A stretch of 64,000 bases of DNA from Hydractinia symbiolongicarpus. Its lineage: Eukaryota; Cnidaria; Hydrozoa; Anthoathecata; Hydractiniidae. A program made the translations under genes and the position numbers. The stretch is from NCBI RefSeq assembly GCF_029227915.1, contig NC_079877.1, positions 25,631,851 through 25,695,850 of the forward strand, given 5' to 3'. This document shows, one piece after another, positions 57,709 to 64,000 of this stretch (position 1 is its first letter; every line of letters begins with the position of its first letter). The notes under the pieces are model-generated. The model was not told the origin of the DNA, searched no databases, and saw nothing but the letters and a program-made list of their open reading frames with translations.

Positions 57709-57789
57709 CTCGTCCGCACGGATCTTTGCCTTTTCGATATGACAGATGACATACATCATATCGAAAAGGCAAAAATCCCTGGGGACGAG
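57709..57789. mobile_element. Hairpin MITE with perfect 18-bp inner stem
   Basis: TTTGCCTTTTCGATATGA (57725-57742) and its exact inverse (57756-57773) are enclosed by CTCGTCC (57709-57715) and GGACGAG (57783-57789). The outer ends match the CTCGTYCCCAG family seen at 56.2 and 62.8 kb. Confidence 0.75.
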
Positions 57790-58487
57790 GATGGGTAAAA
57801 GGTAAAATACTGAAAAAACATGTTGATTCACTTTTTTCTGCTTCTAGTGCGCATGATTTTTCGGCATCTTTTTACAACCAATCAAAACAAAGCCTAATCA
57901 AAACAGAAACTAACGAGACAAAACAAACTTTCGTGTTCACCAAAGGAACAACATAATTATAATAGAACAATGAACCGCTAACAATGGAAAGCAAAAAGAA
58001 AGATTTATCACTTTTGCTCTTTTTGCACTAACTTCTGTATTGTCTTAATGAAATTCGTAGTGTTTTTATCGTAAGATGTTAATGAGTCTCGAGGGGTTTT
58101 CAAAAATTTTGAACAGACAAATGTGACGGCTGATGTTAAAAATACATTCATAAGAGCGAATTTCAGTGAATCGGATAAATAAAGGCTATTATACTCAAAT
58201 CTTTGAGCTAATTTTAGGCATAGAAAAAAAATCCCCCCAGCATAGACATTGTTTTCGATTTATGTTATAACCACAAGACCCATCGGACAGACATCATTAA
58301 CTTAAAGACGTGCAGGAAAAAGATATATAATTTTTTAACAATAATCTACAAAAAATGGATAAGGTATTGATAAATATTCTGTATATATATCTTATATTTT
58401 ATCTCTGAAAGAATTTATTTAGTTATAGCTATATTTTTTAGATATTTTTTGAACTTGCTGAAATTATTGGACCTTCTCTTTTTGTAG

Positions 58488-59602
58488 GGCGATCATGCGT
58501 CAGTTATCTATGGAACACACTTCCCGAACAGACTATTCGTCGGCTGTCTTCCGCCAAAGGTAAGGTAGCTGGAGTACAACTTTTAAAAATTTTAATCGCT
58601 GTGAGTTCTCTATAATCTTGAACACGCACCTTGATCGCACACGGTCTCTTGCAAGAGTGCTTACTGCAAAACTAAGCCATATACTTCTGTATCTTATATA
58701 GATTTATTCTATTTTTTAATTATTTCCCTTAACATTTTCGCTTAGGTTTGCCAAATTGGTTTGATTTTAAATTCAAGTTTAAATTCAATTTCTTCTTTCA
58801 TTTTAGGCTACGGCAGATCATCTTGGAAAATTTTTCAGAACATTTGGAAACGTTATGGAGGCAAAGGTTGTTTTGGACGATCAAAGAAGATCACGACGCT
58901 TCGGGTTTGTGTCATTTTCAAAAGCTGAAGAAGCTGAAAGAGTTTTAAAACAAGGATGTGTCTATCTCATGGGAAAGAAAATTAATGTCGGCCCAGCTGT
59001 AAAGAAAGAGGTTAGAAAGTGTGTCTACAACTTTTGTTTTAGCTATAAAACACCTGTGGAGGAGAACAGAACTTTCGTTCCACCAATTTCTTTGTTTCAA
59101 ATTACGTAAAAAACGGATAAAAGACCAATAACTTTAATTTAATTTATTTTAGTCAAAAGACATGCCATCAAATATTCCGGTTCGCATTGTTGAAACGACT
59201 CCAGTGGTAGAAACAACGACGAATCCGTCAAAACCGCACTATACATATACCTTCCCGTCGCCAACCAGTAATTGTCGGTCGTGTGAAACATCACCCGTAC
59301 CTTCACCATCTATGACGCCACCTAGAGCATATTCACCGATGGCGTCACCTCCAGCATACTCACCGATGACGCCACCACGAACATATTCACCGATGAGGTC
59401 ACCTCGAACATATACATCACCAGTCGCGCCGTCTTATTTCTACCCGTCAAATACGGTAATTTATCCTTCGTGTGATTTTTATACACGTCAAAACGATATA
59501 ACGGCACAAAACGTTTTCTACATGCCGTTAGAAACGACACTTTACAACCAACCGTCGTTTCTTCCACAGGCTCAACAACTTGTGTTTATTCCGTCATATT
59601 GA
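58488..59602 (+). CDS. BOLL: DAZ/Boule-type RNA-binding protein, three 3' exons (5' end not resolved)
   Basis: Family role: germline translational regulator that binds mRNA 3' UTRs. Exons 58488-58559, 58807-59010 and 59153-59602, all phase 0, giving 241 codons before the stop. They encode a complete RRM: YGTHFPNRLFVGCLPPK with RNP2 LFVGCL, then ADHLGKFFRTFGNVMEAKVV, RNP1 RRFGFVSF and the DAZ-family closing motif KKINVGPAVKKE. The C-terminal tail is rich in Pro, Ser, Thr and Tyr, with a degenerate repeat of the form TPPRAYSPM/SPPAYSPM/TPPRTYSPM and ends FIPSY. The start codon lies upstream in an exon I could not fix. An AATAAA stands five bases after the stop (59607-59612). BOLL is preferred over DAZL because boule is the ancestral member in invertebrates; the orthology itself is inference. 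Confidence 0.85.
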
Positions 59603-60074
59603 CGATAATAAAGTTGTAATTTTTTGCCAAATATTTGACAGTTCCTGTATAATTTTTTTATTATTATTATTTTAAAATTTTTAAAATATTTCATTTTGTA
59701 AATAATTTGTATTTAAATATACCTATTAGATATCATAGGCGTAATTTTTCGTTATCGTATTAATTTGTATATAAACGTTTAGCAGCTGCTTGCATTCAAA
59801 GCTTCTTTTCATAAAAAAAAAACAAAAAAGATTTTCACATTTTCCTGTGTTTTGGTTGTAAATATTTTTTAGTAAAATATTATATTTTTGATTTTATCTG
59901 TGTTACATTTTTATTGATTTGACGTCAGAAATTAATAAGCTCTAGCTGTAATATACCGAAGTTTTTTCTGTTACCGTATGGCACGCCGTTTGTAGCAAAA
60001 TTCAATTTAATGGGACATTCAACATTTAATGAAATTCAAACTAGTACGGTGACACACCAGCGCGACCGCCGGAC

Positions 60075-60720
60075 AACTTTTTCTTTGTTCAAAAATCAAT
60101 AGCAACCTACACGCGTGGGTAAACCTTGCCTTGCAAAAACAATAGATAAAATGGCAGCTAAGCTGTGCACCAAAGTTCAATTCCATACAAAAAAACCCGA
60201 AAAATGTCGGGAAAAATATCGCGTCATAAGCGACTGATGACAGCCTCCCTCAGGCAGTCGATTAAGTAATATGTCAATCAATAGCAACCTACCTGCGTGG
60301 ACCTGCCCCACGCGTTACTTTCGCCGATACAGACTATTCATCGACGGGAGAACTCATCGTTGCGTAGCGACTAATGGAGATAATCATTTTAAGTGTGTGA
60401 AAATGATCTCCCTAATCCAAAAAGTAACGTTGTTTTGGCCTAGCGAAAACAATAGATAAAATGGCACCGAAGCTGCGCACCAAAATCCAACTCCATACAA
60501 AAAAGGAAATAATATGGGGAAAAATATCGCACCCTAAAGGGGGATTTTCACGAAGCGAATTGAACGGTGAATTGTATCTGAGCATGCGCAGTACGATGCG
60601 AAATCAAAACAAACAAAACTGCGCATGCTCAGGTTCAATTCGCCGTTCAATTCGCTTCGTGAAAATCCCCCTTAACGGACTGACAACGGACCGCTTTCAG
60701 GCGGTCGATTAACATTTAAC
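60075..60720. repeat. Tandem segmental duplication (~220 bp unit)
   Basis: The first unit (about 60095-60265) and second (about 60270-60716) share, in order, AATCAATAGCAACCTAC, GCGTGG, AAAACAATAGATAAAATGGC, AAGCTG.GCACCAAA, TCCATACAAAAAA, GGAAAAATATCGC, TAAGCGACTGA / TAACGGACTGA and AGGCRGTCGATTAA. The second unit is longer because of the MITE at 60538-60672 and a ~100 bp insertion at about 60320-60425. Confidence 0.85.
60535..60675. mobile_element. PIF/Harbinger-like MITE with TAA target duplication
   Basis: The 135-bp element (60538-60672) begins AGGGGGATTTTCACGAAGCG and ends with its inverse. The arms pair for about 54 bp with few mismatches (AATTGAACGGTGAATT against AATTCGCCGTTCAATT, GAGCATGCGCAGT against ACTGCGCATGCTC). 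TAA stands on both sides (60535-60537, 60673-60675). A 3-bp TAA/TTA duplication is the PIF/Harbinger signature. The adjacent duplicate unit has a single TAA at the matching place, i.e. an empty site. Confidence 0.9.
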
Positions 60721-61009
60721 GATGAAAATTGCCCTGCTTGTGAAATCTGCACTTTGCATATTAGATATATTCCAATCCAAGCCTGTGTTTGCATAAATAT
60801 ACCTTATTACACGAAAACAACTAGTCAACTAATTAAAGCGAATTAAAACCATGTTAATTTCATACCTACATAGATTTCTCCTCTGTTAATTAATAGTTCG
60901 CGGCGTAAAAAATAACATCTGTATATTTTAACGCATCTTATTTTTTATATGTACCTTTTGCAAAATGCCTTTCAAAAATATAATTATATCATTTCGAGAT
61001 TTTCTTTTT

Positions 61010-62209
61010 GAATTTCCGCGCCCGAAGGCGTAGGAAATTCTTTAAAACCGTCGTTTTTTTCTTTCGGAGCATTTTTTGAGAAAAAATCGACCCCGGGATT
61101 TCACGTTGGTCCGTCACAGATGTAAACTTCGTACCCAAGCTCCTTAACTACTGGGAAGTCTAGTGTTGACGCTTCAGGCCAAAATTAGTATTTGTTTTCG
61201 ACAAAATTTGGCACAGTTAACAAAAAAAGTATGCTGAACATAATAGTGACATAATAATTTTGATTTTTGTCACCTAAATGTCATTTTAGGCCAAAATTGG
61301 TCCAAAAATTAGAACTACTTTATTTTCAACAAAATTTGGAACAGTTAACAAATAAAGTATGCTGAACATGATGGTGACATCAAAATTTTGATTTCTTCTT
61401 ACCTAAATGTCATTTCAGGCCAAAATTGGTCCAAAAATTAAAACTACTTCATTTTCAACAAAAATCAGCAAAGTTAACAAAAAAAGTATGCTGAACATAA
61501 TGGTGACATCCAAATTTTGATTTTTGTCACCTAAATGCCATTTTAGGCCAAAATTGGTCCAAAAATTAAAACTACTTTATTTTCAAAAAAAAATTAGCAA
61601 AGTTAACAAAAAAAGTATGCTGAACATAATGGTGACATCCAAATTTTGATTTTTGTCACCTAAATGCCATTTTAGGCCAAAATTGGTCCAAAAATTAAAA
61701 CCACTTCATTTTCGGCTAAATCTGGCACAGTTAACAAATAAAGTATGCTGAAAATGACGATGGTACAAAAGTTTGATTTTTTGTCACCTAAATGTCATTT
61801 CAGGTCAAAATTTATCCAAAAATTAAAACTGCTTTATTTTCGACAAAAATTGACACAGTAAATAAAAAAAGTATGCTGAAAATGATGGTCACATCAAAAT
61901 TTTGATTTTTTGTCAACTAATGCCATTTAAGACCATAAACGTTTCAATCGCAAGACTTTCAACCATGAATGATAGGCTGTATTTTTTGTTAGCAATTTCT
62001 TTTAAAATGTGAGTTTACTATGACACGTTTCGTTTTGTTTGCGTTTGTTGTAAGATATAATGTCACTGGTGTGCGTTATCTTCAGAGGTTCATGAACCAA
62101 ACCCCTTCGAATGTTTGGCACAATAACACAACGAATTAGCAGGTTTTCATCAAATATTTTAGTAGCGCGCGGAAATTCTTAGAGCCCCCAGGGCTTCTTG
62201 TTAATCTAG
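61010..62209 (+). mobile_element. Helentron-associated (HINE/DINE-1-like) element with 128-bp repeats
   Basis: GAATTTCCGCGC (61010-61021) and its exact inverse GCGCGGAAATTC (62167-62178) act as sub-terminal inverted repeats. Immediately after the second comes a GCCCCCAGGGC hairpin (62184-62194) and then CTAG at 62206-62209, a CTRR-type end. Between them are six tandem copies of a 128-129 bp unit (anchor GTATGCTGAA at 61229, 61357, 61486, 61615, 61743, 61871). Sub-terminal inverted repeats, central tandem repeats and a 3' hairpin are the layout of HINE/DINE-1 elements mobilised by Helentrons. No Rep/helicase is encoded. The exact 5' end is not fixed. Confidence 0.75.
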
Positions 62210-62772
62210 AAATCGGTCAATAAAACATAAAACGGAGAGAGTGTTGTTTTCTTATTTTTGACAAATCAACAAAAGTCGTTACAAGCGATATGTTAAATAT
62301 ATCAAGCTAAAAATTCCACATCTTTAATCCTATCTTCTTTATCGTCATCTTCGTCATCCTCGTCTTTTTCGATCCCTAACATTTTCAAGTTAATTACCAC
62401 ACACTTAAATACCGAAATTCGCGTTAATTTCACGTATCATAATTATTCCCGCTTTATTAAGTTGACTACTTATTTTCATGTAATAAGGTATTATAAAGCC
62501 ATGTCATCAGCCGAGGCGCATTGAGTAGTTTGAATCAGAGAGAGAGTGTTTGAGAGTATCCAAAAAGAAACTATTTGTAAAATTGTTTGTCTATAACCCA
62601 ATTGACATTGACGACGACTAAACCGGGACAAATGTTTTTTTGTTGAAGGGCCAGCGAAAAAACTTCCTTAACCGTCGCCATGTTTTCCCACCATTGCTTC
62701 ACATACTAATACATTTTTAATGCCATGATCTACCCATAGCTTTTTACTATTTTTTATTTTTATGATACGGAT

Positions 62773-62886
62773 CAACTTCGTCCCCAGGGTATATTGTATC
62801 TTTTCTGACATCGGGACGGCGATACGAACATTCTTCTCACCGTCCCGCTTATAGAAGAGAGACAACAGACACTGGGAACGAGGTTG
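62773..62886. mobile_element. Hairpin MITE, CTCGTYCCCAG family, with GGGACGG inner stem
   Basis: CAACTTCGTCCCCAG (62773-62787) and CTGGGAACGAGGTTG (62872-62886) are inverted with two mismatches. An inner pair CGGGACGG (about 62812) and CCGTCCCG (about 62840) is shared with the 13.6 kb hairpin. Confidence 0.8.
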
Positions 62887-63616
62887 CATAGGAGAGTCTA
62901 TGGCGAACCTCGAACTCCTCTGATGAGAAGACTGATTCCGACACTGTGTATCTCCATGGTTGAGGAGCTCTCTTAGTCGTACCCGTAGGTAGGTGTTGTT
63001 GTGTGGTACAAATTAGCGCACTCACTGCCACACGACAGCAAAATGCCCTAACAAACCCCACCTCCCTCCAAATCTTCCGTACGAAATAGCAGGGTAAAAA
63101 CGTTCCTAGAAGTCCCCGTATTATAAGCAGAGTTCTTAAGACTATCAAATAAAAGTCGTAGACAGTCTCTGGGAGTCTGCAAGACTAGTCAGTCATACTA
63201 TACTTATAGTCGTAGGAGCTAAAAATAGCGCTAAGCGTCAGCAAACCTAGTGTATCCATACTGCAAGTATGGACGGAATAAATCTTGCTGGATATCTAAC
63301 GATAACTATGCAATCAAAAAAGACTGATACCTAAAAATAAATGGCATCAATTGGAAAACTGCGGTACTATGTATACTTATTCAGGTTGTCTAGCCAAATT
63401 ATTGGATTAAATTCAGGGTATTTGAAGGTTATTTACAAAGTAACATGTGACTTTTACAGTTTTTGTTTAAATTTTCTTATCTTAAAAAGTCTTAACATCA
63501 AAGAGTGTAATGAAAAAACTAGGGTATAAGTCAACAATTTATTAATTACTCTATCCAATAGAAAATTTAAAAAATTTAAAACAATTTTATTAATGGAATC
63601 TCCTCCGCAGAGATTT

Positions 63617-63713
63617 TTATTCGAAGTATCTGTACGAGATCGTTCTGTCAGTAGCCGTGTGTATTGTTTTCATTTGATCAATGCATACAACAGGAGGATG
63701 GTTGCTTGATGTT
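63617..63713 (-). CDS. Possible 3'-terminal exon of a minus-strand gene extending past the window
   Basis: On the minus strand, TTTTAG at 63719-63714 is followed by a 31-codon frame (TSSNHPPVVCIDQM...ISYRYFE) that ends in TAA at 63619-63617. An AATAAA follows about 26 bases later (63591-63586). Acceptor, open frame, stop and poly(A) signal together suggest a terminal exon, but 31 codons is short and no family was recognised. Confidence 0.3.
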
Positions 63714-64000
63714 CTAAAATAAAAATAACAGCGATGGTGTTATATTTTTAGTGAGTCTTTTACGGATTAATAGTTTGAAATGTAATACGTTCGCGAATTT
63801 TCAACCTTCGCCGAATAAATAAACCAGCCGTTCCGGTAGAAAGCTATAGAGCGGACTTAGAAACTACGAAAGGAAGCCAAGACACAAATGCCATCACAAA
63901 AACCTTTTCTAAATATTTAAATTTTGTTTTTTAAAAAGATTTTGTTTTTTAAGAAGAATTTGTTTATATTTAGGAGGATTTGTGTATATTTTGACAACGC

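Larger units (their letters stand above)
53257..58487. other. LIPE-BOLL intergenic region (with unresolved 5' exons of the BOLL-like gene)
   Basis: Contains repeat pieces listed separately and no complete gene. The start exon or exons of the DAZ/Boule gene must lie here. One candidate is ATGATTCCACAG at 57245-57256, phase 0 with a strong donor (CAG|GTGAGA), but nothing else supports it. Confidence 0.45.
59603..63616. other. Mobile-element-rich region downstream of the BOLL-like gene
   Basis: Includes the 60.06-60.72 kb duplication, the Harbinger-like MITE, the Helentron-like element and a hairpin MITE. The minus-strand frame at 62849-63148 overlaps the MITE end and resembles no family. 59.65-60.05 kb and 62.2-62.75 kb are plain AT-rich sequence. 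Confidence 0.5.

Noticed and set aside
62668-63148. Minus-strand frames of 73 and 99 codons
   Set aside because: They run across the 62773-62886 hairpin MITE and show no family resemblance.

Overview
The window is nuclear DNA of an AT-rich animal. Genes are broken into many short exons with GT/AG introns, several are ciliary, lipase or germline genes of clearly metazoan type, and the spaces between them are full of small transposons. The abundant hairpin MITEs ending in a CTCGTYCCCAG-type sequence, together with the gene set, suggest a cnidarian or similar early-branching marine invertebrate. That is a judgement, not a proof; the sequence contains no taxonomic marker.

Layout: (1) 1-2.6 kb is almost entirely a 2.2 kb higher-order minisatellite. 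(2) 2.98-11.84 kb, plus strand: a complete 14-exon glutathione reductase gene (473 aa). (3) 11.8-15.5 kb: convergent intergenic space with hairpin elements and a G-rich TIR element. (4) 15.47-30.49 kb, minus strand: a complete 16-exon DAW1/WDR69-type WD40 gene (415 aa). Its 6.3 kb third intron holds a decayed Ty1/copia retrotransposon with very short LTRs. (5) 30.96-34.23 kb, plus strand: a 2-exon RHBDD1/RHBDL4 rhomboid protease (381 aa), head to head with DAW1 across a 462 bp shared promoter region. (6) 35.0-35.8 kb: a second minisatellite. (7) 36.7-52.9 kb, plus strand: hormone-sensitive lipase (LIPE), 9 exons, about 1029 aa, with a very long regulatory insert; its 6.3 kb first intron contains a LINE endonuclease fragment and a 1.2 kb TTAA-flanked element. 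(8) 58.5-59.6 kb, plus strand: the RRM and C-terminal exons of a DAZ/Boule-type RNA-binding protein (start exon uncertain). (9) 60-63 kb: a mobile-element graveyard with a segmental duplication, a PIF/Harbinger MITE with its own empty site next door, and a Helentron/HINE-like element with 128-bp internal repeats. (10) The right edge may hold the last exon of a further minus-strand gene.

The five genes are ordinary conserved housekeeping, ciliary, ER, lipid and germline genes and do not form a pathway. DAW1 and RHBDD1 probably share a promoter. No gene system without precedent was found. The most unusual material is the mobile-element architecture and the enlarged LIPE regulatory module. Exon models were built by hand from splice sites, reading phase and remembered family sequences; every internal junction listed keeps frame.
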